Program-made: the position numbers and the translations under genes
The notes under the pieces: model-generated
Told to the model about the DNA's origin: nothing
Seen by the model: only the letters and a program-made list of their open reading frames with translations
Databases searched by the model: none
NCBI GenBank assembly: GCA_003641695.1
Contig: QNBL01000042.1
Coordinates: forward strand, 1-12,255
Source of the DNA: Spirochaetota bacterium
GTDB lineage: Bacteria; Spirochaetota; Spirochaetia; B11-G9
DNA: 12,255 nucleotides
Direction: 5' to 3'
Shown here: positions 1-6,078 of the stretch, in pieces
How the letters are laid out: each line of letters starts with the position of its first letter
Numbering within the stretch: position 1 is the first letter of the stretch

Positions 1-201
1 ATCTGCTTTTTCGTAGTGGATCTGCCTTCTATCATCAGCATGGTAGACTTCTACTCCCATTCTTCTGGAAATATTCTCACTACATATTGTTTTTCCTCCA
101 CAGGAACCGCCGGCAATCCATCGGATGTCCGGTAATGGAGTCTCCGGAAGAATCATTTCCCTTCTGGTATCCGGGTGTAAAAGGGGTTTGTTGCTAGTCA
201 T
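1..201 (-). CDS. P-loop kinase-like NTPase, N-terminal part (runs off left edge)
   Basis: The first 67 codons of a minus-strand gene are open from an ATG at 199-201 to the window edge. Residues 29-38 read IAGGSCGGKT, which fits a Walker A loop (GxxxxGKT, G31 to T38) and sits after a short strand-like stretch (DIRWIAGG), as in small-molecule kinases and other P-loop phosphotransferases. A YHADD stretch at 53-57 may be the start of the next strand. No substrate can be inferred from this fragment. The start is uncertain: the ATG at 201 lacks a clear Shine-Dalgarno sequence, while an in-frame ATG at codon 16 has AGAAGGGAA just before it, although that spacing is very short. The gene is divergent from the transposase at 298. 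The family call is inference from one motif. Confidence 0.55.
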   Translation of the reverse strand, partial: MTSNKPLLHPDTRREMILPETPLPDIRWIAGGSCGGKTICSENISRRMGVEVYHADDRRQIHYEKAD

Positions 202-235
202 GCGTAAAAACTAACAAAAAATACAAATGAGAGAT

Positions 236-248
236 AGGGACGGAGCAA
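236..248 (+). repeat. Dispersed 13-bp motif, copy 1 (left outer inverted repeat)
   Basis: The word AGGGACGGAGCAA lies between the divergent P-loop gene and the transposase. Its perfect reverse complement is at 1177-1189, and further copies of at least 11 bp are at 2337, 3318 and 5155. It sits 49 bp upstream of the transposase start codon. Confidence 0.85.
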
Positions 249-260
249 AAAAAAATGATT

Positions 261-276
261 TTGAAGCAGCAGCAAA
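261..276 (+). repeat. Inner 16-bp inverted repeat, left arm
   Basis: TTGAAGCAGCAGCAAA is the perfect reverse complement of 977-992, which lies inside the aldo/keto reductase remnant (residues LEAAAN). It is nested inside the 13-bp outer pair, so left arm 236-276 and right arm 977-1189 form one interrupted inverted repeat around the transposase. The arms differ in length: 12 bp separate the two words on the left and 184 bp on the right. Confidence 0.8.
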
Positions 277-297
277 AAAACATCGTTATATTGATAT

Positions 298-822
298 ATG
301 AGACGAAAAAGAGAATTAAAAAATGGTGCGAGTTACCATGTCTATGCCAGAATAAATAGACAAGAATATCTGTTAAGGTCTATTTTTATTAAAAAAATGT
401 TTATGTTTATTCTTAGACGTGCTAAACAGAAGTATAAATTCCAGCTAAACAACTTCTGTATTATGGGAAATCATGTACACTTTATAGTAAAACCGCTGAA
501 TGATGAAAGTCTATCAGCTATAATGCAGTGGATACTTGGTGTTTTTGCTCAAAAATACAACCGTACATTTGATCTGCATGGGCATATTTGGTATGACCGA
601 TTTAAAAGTAAGATTATCGTTGACTTTAGGCAATTCCTACATACATTTATCTATATTTCCAACAACCCTGTTAAGGCAGGTATCGTTGACTCTCCTGTCG
701 ATTTCAGATTCAGTGGTATAGGATTCCTTCATAAAGGGATTCTCGATATAATGGAACGCCCACCGAACAGAATTCTCAGGGTTCTTTGGGCTGAGTTATT
801 TTACAGAAGGCATAACGATTAA
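298..822 (+). CDS. REP-associated tyrosine transposase (Y1_Tnp / RAYT family, IS200-like HUH enzyme)
   Basis: A 174-residue protein of the Y1 single-strand transposase fold. Visible marks are the N-terminal MRRKR, YHVYARINRQ at 13-22, the metal-binding HUH motif as NHVH (H59 and H61), GHIWYDRFKS at 95-104, and YISNNPVKAG at 119-128. By analogy with the family's YIxxNPVxAG motif, Y119 is the probable catalytic tyrosine. Such enzymes cut and join single-stranded DNA, and RAYTs act on short palindromic repeats near their gene. All the expected motifs are present and the length is usual, so it may be active. A stop at 292-294 fixes ATG 298 as the first in-frame start, with no Shine-Dalgarno sequence before it. 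It is more AT-rich than rarA and flanked by nested inverted repeats, which suggests horizontal acquisition. Classic IS200 ends and an accessory tnpB gene are not seen. Confidence 0.9.
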   Translation: MRRKRELKNGASYHVYARINRQEYLLRSIFIKKMFMFILRRAKQKYKFQLNNFCIMGNHVHFIVKPLNDESLSAIMQWILGVFAQKYNRTFDLHGHIWYDRFKSKIIVDFRQFLHTFIYISNNPVKAGIVDSPVDFRFSGIGFLHKGILDIMERPPNRILRVLWAELFYRRHND

Positions 823-848
823 AATGCTTTAGGGGAAATTTTCAAATT

Positions 849-876
849 AAAAAACCTCTCTTTGAATCAAAGGGCG
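849..876 (-). terminator. Possible remnant terminator of the aldo/keto reductase gene
   Basis: Read on the minus strand, CTTTG-ATT-CAAAG (872-860) is followed by AGAGG and six T residues (854-849), about 15 bp beyond the reductase stop codon. The stem is short and imperfect, so its function is doubtful. On the plus strand it has no T-run and would not terminate the transposase transcript. Confidence 0.3.
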
Positions 877-888
877 AAATCACTCTAT

Positions 889-1188
889 TTAATTCATCGG
901 GAATGGAAAGATTTTTGAAATATTTAATCTTGTTACCATCTCATTCATAGTTGAAACATCAGGTTTGGGAATTCGGTTTGCTGCTGCTTCAAGAATAAAA
1001 GGCAGCAGTGTAATATCTCCTGCTGTATTAAGAAACAAATTATCATGACTTAGAATCCAATTGATAGATTTCTGGATATCCGCCCTGTCAGATATGGTCT
1101 ATATCATGTATGACTTTTCTGATCCTCTTTATTCCAGTAAGAACAAGCAAGTGATTTGATAGTCTGAATTGCAGCATTGCTCCGTCCC
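889..1188 (-). pseudogene. Aldo/keto reductase, decayed C-terminal remnant
   Basis: On the minus strand two frames together read like the C-terminal third of an aldo/keto reductase. The upstream frame gives AAIQTIKSLA, then SYWNKEDQKSHT, then a TGA at 1106-1104, then YRP. The family usually has TWYxP here, so the TGA probably replaces a TGG. A one-base shift follows, and the second frame (1098-889) reads SDRADIQKSINWILSHD, then LFLNTAGDITLLPFILEAAA, ending in PFPMN and a TAA at 891-889. The two lesions plus the missing N-terminal part, whose place is taken by rarA, make this a dead fragment. The upstream edge of the homology is near 1188, close to the 13-bp repeat; residues further out are not convincing. 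It fills most of the 389-bp gap between the transposase and rarA. The family assignment rests on remembered conserved stretches. Confidence 0.7.
977..992 (-). repeat. Inner 16-bp inverted repeat, right arm
   Basis: On the plus strand this reads TTTGCTGCTGCTTCAA, the perfect reverse complement of 261-276. It lies within the reductase remnant. CTGCTGC at 981-987 can also pair with GCAGCAG at 1002-1008 to form a local 7-bp hairpin. Confidence 0.8.
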
Positions 1189-1189
1189 T
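1177..1189 (-). repeat. Dispersed 13-bp motif, copy 2 (right outer inverted repeat)
   Basis: The plus strand reads TTGCTCCGTCCCT, the exact reverse complement of copy 1 at 236-248. It ends 22 bp before the rarA start codon and sits at the edge of the recognisable reductase remnant. A possible -10 (TATGAT, 1196-1201) follows, but the 13-bp gap from TTGCTC is too short for a normal promoter. Confidence 0.85.
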
Positions 1190-1211
1190 GTTTAATATGA
1201 TATAACCGACT

Positions 1212-3431
1212 ATGGAGCTTTTTAAATCTTCTGATAATACAAAAGAACAGCCTCTAGCTTTCAGGATGCGTCCAAGAACACTTGATGAATACGCAGGCCA
1301 GGATCATATTGTAGGGAAAGGGCGCCTTTTACGGAGAATGATCCAGGCTGATCAGCTTTCATCCCTGATCTTTTACGGTCCTCCAGGAACGGGGAAGACA
1401 ACCCTTGCCAGAGTTATTGCTCACACTACAAAAAGCACCTTTACTACAATGAATGCTGTACTCTCCGGAGTAAAGAATCTTCGAGAAGAGATAGAAAAAT
1501 CCAAAGAGCGATATGCTCTTTATCAGAAGAAAACAATTCTTTTTGTTGATGAAATACACCGTTGGAACAAAGCTCAGCAGGATGCCCTTCTCCCATGGGT
1601 TGAAAACGGAACTATTATTCTCATTGGAGCTACCACTGAAAACCCTTTTTTTGAAGTGAACTCAGCTCTTGTGAGTAGAAGTAGAGTATTCCAGCTTAAA
1701 CCACTTTTAAAGGACAATCTTTTCCAGATAGCAAAATCTGCCATCTTTGATTCAGAGAGGGGATATGGCAGGTTTAAGGTAAAGTTTCTGGAAGGAGCTC
1801 TGGACCATTTGATAGATATAGCAAACGGAGATGCCCGGTCTCTCCTTAATGCAATCCAGCTTGCTGTTGAGACAACTCCGAAGCGATTCCCGCCCCCCGA
1901 GGGGGAAGAAATTTTGATTTCCATGAAAACTGCAGAAGAGAGTATCCAGAAAAAGGTTGTACTCTATGACAAAGAGGGGGATTACCATTTTGATGTCATC
2001 AGTGCATTTATTAAATCCATTAGAGGAAGCGACCCTGATGCTGTCTTATACTGGCTAGCAAAAATGGTACATGCAGGAGAAGATCCCCGGTTTATGTTTA
2101 GACGAATGCTTATAAGCGCCTCGGAAGATATTGGACTTGCCGATCCTGCAGCTCTGGGCATAGTGACCTCAGCTGCTGCCGCTTTTGACAGGGTAGGGAT
2201 GCCCGAAGGCCGTTTCCATCTTACACAGGCCGCGCTTTATTTAGCGACTGCTCCTAAGTCAAACTCAGCTCTGGGTTTCTTTGATGCTTTGAAGGCTGTT
2301 GAAGGGGAGGAAACCGGAGAAGTACCAAACCGGCTGAGGGACGGAGCACGGGACAAAGAGGGCTTTGGGCATGGAAAAGGATATCAGTATCCCCATGCTT
2401 ATCAAAATCACTGGGTACCGCAACAGTACCTTCCCGATAGCTTAGCAGGTGAAACTTTTTATACTCCCTCAGATTGCGGGTATGAGAAAACCATAAGGCA
2501 AGAGGTAATAAAGCGTAGAGAAATCAATTTGGAAATCACCGGTACACCATTTCCGGAAATACTGTCTACAAAACCGGTTGATCAAAAAAAGGATATATGG
2601 ATTAACCGTCTTACATCTGGATACAACACACATCTTGCTGAAATCAGGGATTCAATTTTTAGCAAAGCAGTTATAGCACCCCATCACAAAGTCCTTGTAA
2701 TAAATCCTGGCAACGGCCTTCTTCTGTGGGAAGCTTGTAGAAAGGTAACATCAGGCCTTGTTTCTGCAATTCCTGGGGACAGACCCCTAAATCCAGCTGA
2801 ATATAATGCTCTGATTACTCATGCATCCGGTTTACCTGAATTTGAACGTCCTCAAATCCACAATACAATACTATCTAAGTTTACTTCCACAGATGGAATC
2901 ACTTACGAAAGAATCATAGGTATGAATGTTCTAACCCGGGAAAAAGATAAAAGATCCTATCTTAAACATATAAAGGAGCTGACTTCTCCGGGGGGTATCG
3001 TTGTACTAAGCGAAGTTATCCCGTCTAAATCCACCAGATTAACTGAATTACTCATGGAAAATCTTTTCACAACCAAGGAGTGGGAGACTCTTCTTGAAGC
3101 TGAAAATGAAATATATAACTCAGCGAGGACGCCGCTTACAGGCTGGACAGCTGAAGATCTGAAAAACTACTTTATTGAAGCCGGATTCTCACAAGTTGAA
3201 ATAGGGAATAGGGAGTATTTACAAAAAAGGCTGATAACCAAAGGTGAAATCAGCAGGTGGTTTTCCCCGTCTTCTTCTGTATATGGTTATGGAGATTATC
3301 TTTCCGAAAAAATGGGAGCTCCGTCCCTCGATATTATCAGGAAAAAGGTATCGGAATCTCTTTCTGGAAAGGAAGTGCCCTGGAAATTGAGGGTCTGTCC
3401 CCTTTCCGCAACCCGGCCAATCAGCAAATAA
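1212..3431 (+). CDS. rarA: RarA/MgsA AAA+ ATPase fused to a C-terminal methyltransferase-like domain
   Basis: Residues 1-440 are a complete RarA (replication-associated recombination protein A), an AAA+ clamp-loader-like ATPase acting at stalled forks. Marks are Walker A GPPGTGKT (56-63), Walker B LFVDEIHR (110-117), sensor 1 GATTENP (139-145), arginine-finger region SRSRV (155-159), sensor 2 region GDARSLLN (206-213), then the oligomerisation part with SEDIGLADP (304-312) and NHWVPQQYLPD (399-409). RarA alone is about 430-450 residues; this protein has 739. The extra part resembles a class I SAM-dependent methyltransferase: VLVINPGNG (494-502) as the SAM loop, ERIIGMNVL (566-574), GGIVVLSEVIP (594-604) and EAGFSQVEI (656-664). 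Its substrate is unknown and it may be inactive. I recall similar fusions from cyanobacteria. A stop at 1203-1205 fixes ATG 1212 as the first start; it has no Shine-Dalgarno sequence. No terminator follows. Confidence 0.93.
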   Translation: MELFKSSDNTKEQPLAFRMRPRTLDEYAGQDHIVGKGRLLRRMIQADQLSSLIFYGPPGTGKTTLARVIAHTTKSTFTTMNAVLSGVKNLREEIEKSKERYALYQKKTILFVDEIHRWNKAQQDALLPWVENGTIILIGATTENPFFEVNSALVSRSRVFQLKPLLKDNLFQIAKSAIFDSERGYGRFKVKFLEGALDHLIDIANGDARSLLNAIQLAVETTPKRFPPPEGEEILISMKTAEESIQKKVVLYDKEGDYHFDVISAFIKSIRGSDPDAVLYWLAKMVHAGEDPRFMFRRMLISASEDIGLADPAALGIVTSAAAAFDRVGMPEGRFHLTQAALYLATAPKSNSALGFFDALKAVEGEETGEVPNRLRDGARDKEGFGHGKGYQYPHAYQNHWVPQQYLPDSLAGETFYTPSDCGYEKTIRQEVIKRREINLEITGTPFPEILSTKPVDQKKDIWINRLTSGYNTHLAEIRDSIFSKAVIAPHHKVLVINPGNGLLLWEACRKVTSGLVSAIPGDRPLNPAEYNALITHASGLPEFERPQIHNTILSKFTSTDGITYERIIGMNVLTREKDKRSYLKHIKELTSPGGIVVLSEVIPSKSTRLTELLMENLFTTKEWETLLEAENEIYNSARTPLTGWTAEDLKNYFIEAGFSQVEIGNREYLQKRLITKGEISRWFSPSSSVYGYGDYLSEKMGAPSLDIIRKKVSESLSGKEVPWKLRVCPLSATRPISK
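2337..2348 (+). repeat. Dispersed motif, copy 3 (12 bp, inside rarA)
   Basis: AGGGACGGAGCA encodes RarA residues R376-D-G-A379, in a stretch that is conserved in this type of RarA, so it is not an inserted element. Confidence 0.8.
3318..3328 (-). repeat. Dispersed motif, copy 4 (11 bp, inside rarA 3' part)
   Basis: The plus strand reads GCTCCGTCCCT, the reverse complement of the 11-bp core. It encodes A703-P-S and the first two bases of the L706 codon in the methyltransferase-like domain, in a different reading frame from copy 3. Confidence 0.75.
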
Positions 3432-3459
3432 TAATTATTATGTTTCCACCGGTTCTGTC

Positions 3460-3488
3460 TTGACAAAACATAAAAAAATAGACATATT
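3460..3488 (+). promoter_or_regulatory. Promoter of the tRNA cluster
   Basis: A consensus -35 TTGACA (3460-3465) is followed after 17 bp by CATATT (3483-3488). TATTAC at 3485-3490 is an alternative -10 at 19 bp. It lies 28 bp after the rarA stop and about 45 bp before tRNA-His. Confidence 0.65.
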
Positions 3489-3493
3489 ACCAG

Positions 3494-3517
3494 CACGCTT
3501 TCTATTTTGAAAGCGTG
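3494..3517 (+). promoter_or_regulatory. Perfect 9-bp hairpin in the tRNA operon leader
   Basis: CACGCTTTC (3494-3502), loop TATTTT, and GAAAGCGTG (3509-3517) form a perfect stem between the promoter and tRNA-His. No T-run follows on either strand, so it is not an intrinsic terminator. It could be a processing signal in the precursor transcript or an operator at the transcription start. Confidence 0.6.
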
Positions 3518-3531
3518 ACAATTGAAAAGAT

Positions 3532-3605
3532 GGTGGATATAGTTCAATTGGTAGAGCGCCAGATTGTGGTTCTGGTTGTTGCGGGTTCAAGTCCCGTTAT
3601 CCACC
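3532..3605 (+). tRNA. tRNA-His (GTG)
   Basis: The acceptor stem GTGGATA (3533-3539) pairs with TATCCAC (3598-3604). The extra 5' G at 3532 faces C73 at 3605, the hallmark of histidine tRNA. The anticodon stem CCAGA/TCTGG holds the loop TTGTGGT with anticodon GTG at 3566-3568. The T-arm has GGTTCAAGTCC. CCA is not encoded, so the end must be added by tRNA nucleotidyltransferase. It is the first gene of a five-tRNA cluster. Confidence 0.95.
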
Positions 3606-3633
3606 CGTAGCACCGGCAGGTGTTTTGAAATAT

Positions 3634-3707
<74 letters not shown>

Positions 3708-3740
3708 GAGAAGCTTTATGCTTTTCACCATTATTTACTT

Positions 3741-3813
3741 GGGCCGTTAGCTCAGCTGGGAGAGCAGCAGACTCTTAATCTGCGGGTCGAAGGTTCGATC
3801 CCTTCACGGCTCA
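3741..3813 (+). tRNA. tRNA-Lys (CTT)
   Basis: The acceptor GGGCCGT pairs with ACGGCTC (one G-U), with discriminator A at 3813. The anticodon stem GCAGA/TCTGC carries the loop CTCTTAA with CTT at 3774-3776, which reads AAG. CCA is not encoded. Confidence 0.95.
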
Positions 3814-3824
3814 TAACGATCACT

Positions 3825-3906
3825 GCGAGAGTGGTGAAATTGGCAGACACGCTAGATTTAGGATCTAGTGCCGTACGGCGTAAGGGTTCAAGTCCCTTCT
3901 CTCGCA
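3825..3906 (+). tRNA. tRNA-Leu (TAG)
   Basis: The acceptor GCGAGAG pairs with CTCTCGC, with discriminator A at 3906. The anticodon stem CTAGA/TCTAG carries the loop TTTAGGA with TAG at 3859-3861, which reads CUA and related leucine codons. The long variable arm, typical of class II tRNAs, includes GCCGTACGGC. It is 82 bases long and CCA is not encoded. Confidence 0.95.
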
Positions 3907-3946
3907 CTAAAGAGCAGAGGCAAGGAAGGCTTAACCCTTCATACTT

Positions 3947-4018
3947 GCGAGAGTAGCTCAGTGGTAGAGCTCCACCTTGCCAAGGTGGATGTCGCGGGTT
4001 CAAATCCCGTCTCTCGCT
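3947..4018 (+). tRNA. tRNA-Gly (GCC)
   Basis: The acceptor GCGAGAG pairs with CTCTCGC, identical to the stem of the preceding tRNA-Leu, with the T discriminator usual for bacterial glycine tRNA at 4018. The anticodon stem CCACC/GGTGG carries the loop TTGCCAA with GCC at 3979-3981. CCA is not encoded. It is the last gene of the cluster. Confidence 0.95.
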
Positions 4019-4023
4019 CTTTT

Positions 4024-4056
4024 AAAAGCGATCTGTGTGTACAGATCGCTTTTTTT
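4024..4056 (+). terminator. Intrinsic terminator of the tRNA cluster
   Basis: AGCGATCTGT (4027-4036), loop GTGT, and ACAGATCGCT (4041-4050) form a perfect 10-bp stem followed by T residues to 4056. A run of A residues precedes it, which could lengthen the stem and give weak termination on the other strand too. Confidence 0.93.
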
Positions 4057-4057
4057 G

Positions 4058-4086
4058 TTGAACTATTTTTACATATTATATATATT
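4058..4086 (+). promoter_or_regulatory. Likely promoter of the tig-clpP-clpX-lon operon
   Basis: TTGAAC (4058-4063), 17 bp, then TATATT (4081-4086), in an AT-rich stretch directly after the tRNA terminator and 30 bp before the tig start. The -10 matches 5 of 6 consensus positions and the -35 matches 4 of 6. Confidence 0.5.
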
Positions 4087-4116
4087 TACTAAATAATTGA
4101 CAAAAGAGGTTTTTTA

Positions 4117-5445
4117 ATGATTATTAAGAAAGAATTGGAATCCAAAGACAACTCTTCCGTTCAGCTGACGGTAACCATATCAAAAGATGCTGCAAAGAAA
4201 GAATATGAGAAACTCTTAACGGATTACGCTAAAAAAGTTCAGATCAAAGGCTTTCGGAAAGGTAAAGTTCCTCCGATGGTATTGGAAAAGAAGTATGGTG
4301 AGGGAATAAAGGAAGAAGCCGGCATGAATGTAATTGAGGAAAGTTTGAAAACAGCATTGGAAGATGCTGAAAAGAAACCTCTCCCCTACTCCATCCCTGA
4401 ACTTCAGGAAAGTGAAGATAAATTCGATTTTGAAAAAGATTTTACCTACTCAGTGGTATACGACGTATTTCCCGAAATAAAAGTTGGAACTTACACAGAT
4501 CTGGAGGTGGAAGTTCCTGATACCAAGGTATTAAAAAAGGATATTGATAGAGAGCTGGAGAAACTTCGGGATCAGAATGCAGTAGTTATGGAAAAAGAGG
4601 GCGGTAACGTTGCAAAGGATGATATCGTTACCATTAACTACGTAGAACTGGACAATGAAGGGAAAGAAATTGAGGGTTCGGCCAGGGAAGATTATGTTTT
4701 TACAGTAGGCACCGGTTACAACATCTACAAACTTGATGATGAAATCATCGGCATGGCCAAGGATGAAGAAAAAATAGTCGAAAAGGAAGTAGATGGTAAA
4801 GCAGTTAAAGTGAAGGTCACGGTTACATCAGTAAAAGAGAAACAGCTTCCTGCACTGGACGATGAGCTTGCTCAGGATATCTCTGATAAGTACAAAACCA
4901 TAAAAGACCTTCAGGATGATATTAAAAGATCACTTAAAAAAGATTTGGATGAGAAGATGAAGGAGATTAAGACAGAGCGGATTCTTTCAAAGGTGATTGA
5001 ATCCTCCGAGATTCCCCTTCCTGAATCAATGATCAAAGCTGAACTTGAAAACTCCTGGCATAACTTTGTCATACAGTCTCAGATGAAAGAGGATCAGGTT
5101 CTCCAGATTCTTTCGATGCAGGGTAAAACAAAAGAGGATCTCATGACGGAATGGAGGGACGGAGCAATAAAATCTCTAAACTTTCAGCTGGTAATGACTA
5201 AAATAATCGAAGAGGAAAAGATTGAGGCATCTGAAAAAGAGATTGATGAAGAAATCAAATTGCAGGCGGAATCTTCCAGTCAGTCGTATGAAGAATTCAA
5301 GGAATTAATCGAAAAAAATAACTACACTGACCACATTGCTGCCGATGTTAAAAATAAGAAACTTCTGGATTTTCTTTTTGAGAAGAATAACTTCAAAAAG
5401 GGTGAGAAAGTGAAATTTATTGATCTTATCCAGAATAATTTTTAA
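4117..5445 (+). CDS. tig: Trigger factor, ribosome-associated chaperone and peptidyl-prolyl isomerase
   Basis: A 442-residue trigger factor, near the family's usual length of about 430-450. It binds at the ribosomal exit tunnel and shields nascent chains. The N-terminal domain (1-120) carries the ribosome-docking signature GFRKGKVP at 45-52. The FKBP-type isomerase domain spans about 165-240, with DDIVTINYV at 168-176 and IIGMAKDEE at 210-218. The helical chaperone arms follow from LPALDDELAQD (244-254) to the end. AGAGG at 4105-4109, 7 bp before the ATG, is a good ribosome binding site. It is the first gene of the proteostasis operon; clpP follows after 21 bp with no terminator between. Residues R347-A350 are encoded by copy 5 of the dispersed motif. 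Confidence 0.97.
   Translation: MIIKKELESKDNSSVQLTVTISKDAAKKEYEKLLTDYAKKVQIKGFRKGKVPPMVLEKKYGEGIKEEAGMNVIEESLKTALEDAEKKPLPYSIPELQESEDKFDFEKDFTYSVVYDVFPEIKVGTYTDLEVEVPDTKVLKKDIDRELEKLRDQNAVVMEKEGGNVAKDDIVTINYVELDNEGKEIEGSAREDYVFTVGTGYNIYKLDDEIIGMAKDEEKIVEKEVDGKAVKVKVTVTSVKEKQLPALDDELAQDISDKYKTIKDLQDDIKRSLKKDLDEKMKEIKTERILSKVIESSEIPLPESMIKAELENSWHNFVIQSQMKEDQVLQILSMQGKTKEDLMTEWRDGAIKSLNFQLVMTKIIEEEKIEASEKEIDEEIKLQAESSSQSYEEFKELIEKNNYTDHIAADVKNKKLLDFLFEKNNFKKGEKVKFIDLIQNNF
5155..5167 (+). repeat. Dispersed 13-bp motif, copy 5 (inside tig)
   Basis: AGGGACGGAGCAA, identical to copies 1 and 2, encodes R347-D-G-A-I in tig. It is in the same frame as copy 3 in rarA. It is the last copy I found in the window. 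Confidence 0.85.
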
Positions 5446-5466
5446 CTTATACTGCGGGGCACAAAA

Positions 5467-6078
5467 ATGAAAGAACAAATGAACACTCTGGTTCCAATGG
5501 TTGTTGAGAGAACAGGTGTCGGGGAGAGATCCTACGACATCTATTCACGGCTGTTGAAGGACAGAATTGTATTTATAGACGGCGAAATAAATGATCTTAC
5601 TGCAGATCTGGTTGTAGCACAGCTGCTCTTTCTTGAGTCCCAGGACCCTGAAAGAGATATCAGTGTTTACATAAATTCACCCGGAGGAAGCGTAACCGCC
5701 GGGTTGGCTATATATGACACCATGCAGTACATCAAGCCTGATATCCAGACTATCTGCATGGGCCAGGCTGCATCCATGGGAGCACTTCTTCTTACAGGAG
5801 GGTCAAAAGGGAAACGATTCGCTCTCCCCTCCTCCAGAATACTTATACATCAGCCCTGGGGCGGAGCTCAGGGACAGGCTGTAGATATAGGGATTCAGGC
5901 CAAGGAAATTATCAGACTTAAAAAATTAATTGTATCATACTTTGCCGGACATACCGGTAAAAGTGAAAAACAGATCACCAAGGATATGGAACGGGACTAT
6001 TTTATGTCCGCCGGTGAGGGGGTTGATTACGGCCTCATCGACAAGGTATTAGTAAGGGAGAAAAATGGCAAAAAATAA
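5467..6078 (+). CDS. clpP: ATP-dependent Clp protease proteolytic subunit ClpP
   Basis: A 203-residue serine peptidase that forms the tetradecameric chamber into which ClpX feeds unfolded proteins. The catalytic triad is visible: S103 in GQAASMG (99-105), H128 in ILIHQP (125-130) and D177 in MERDYF (174-179). Spacings match E. coli ClpP exactly (25 and 49 residues). The oxyanion-region glycines SPGGSV are at 71-76. The mature core probably begins at LVPMVVERT (8-16), so any propeptide is very short. A GGGG at 5456-5459 supports the first ATG; the ATG four codons later (MNTLVPM) is the main alternative. Its end overlaps clpX by 14 bp, which suggests translational coupling. Confidence 0.97.
   Translation: MKEQMNTLVPMVVERTGVGERSYDIYSRLLKDRIVFIDGEINDLTADLVVAQLLFLESQDPERDISVYINSPGGSVTAGLAIYDTMQYIKPDIQTICMGQAASMGALLLTGGSKGKRFALPSSRILIHQPWGGAQGQAVDIGIQAKEIIRLKKLIVSYFAGHTGKSEKQITKDMERDYFMSAGEGVDYGLIDKVLVREKNGKK

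Noticed and set aside
1104..1106. TGA in the reductase fragment read as tryptophan or selenocysteine
   Set aside because: TGA is the stop codon of clpX in this window, and a frameshift follows within a few codons, so decay is the simpler explanation. The family has Trp here, not a redox Cys.
3601..3606. CCACCC at the end of tRNA-His as an encoded CCA
   Set aside because: CCAC (3601-3604) is part of the acceptor stem and C 3605 is the discriminator; no CCA follows.
3606..3633. CACC/GGTG hairpin with four T residues between tRNA-His and tRNA-Arg as a terminator
   Set aside because: The stem has four pairs and the T-run is short; terminating after one tRNA would be unusual, so it is more likely spacer.
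3868..4092. Plus-strand open frame over tRNA-Leu and tRNA-Gly
   Set aside because: It translates tRNA genes and a terminator; a minus-strand frame over 3752-4003 is likewise a tRNA shadow.
4097..4102. TTGACA just upstream of tig as a -35 box
   Set aside because: It is only 15 bases before the ATG and a -10 would fall within tig. The promoter at 4058-4086 fits better.
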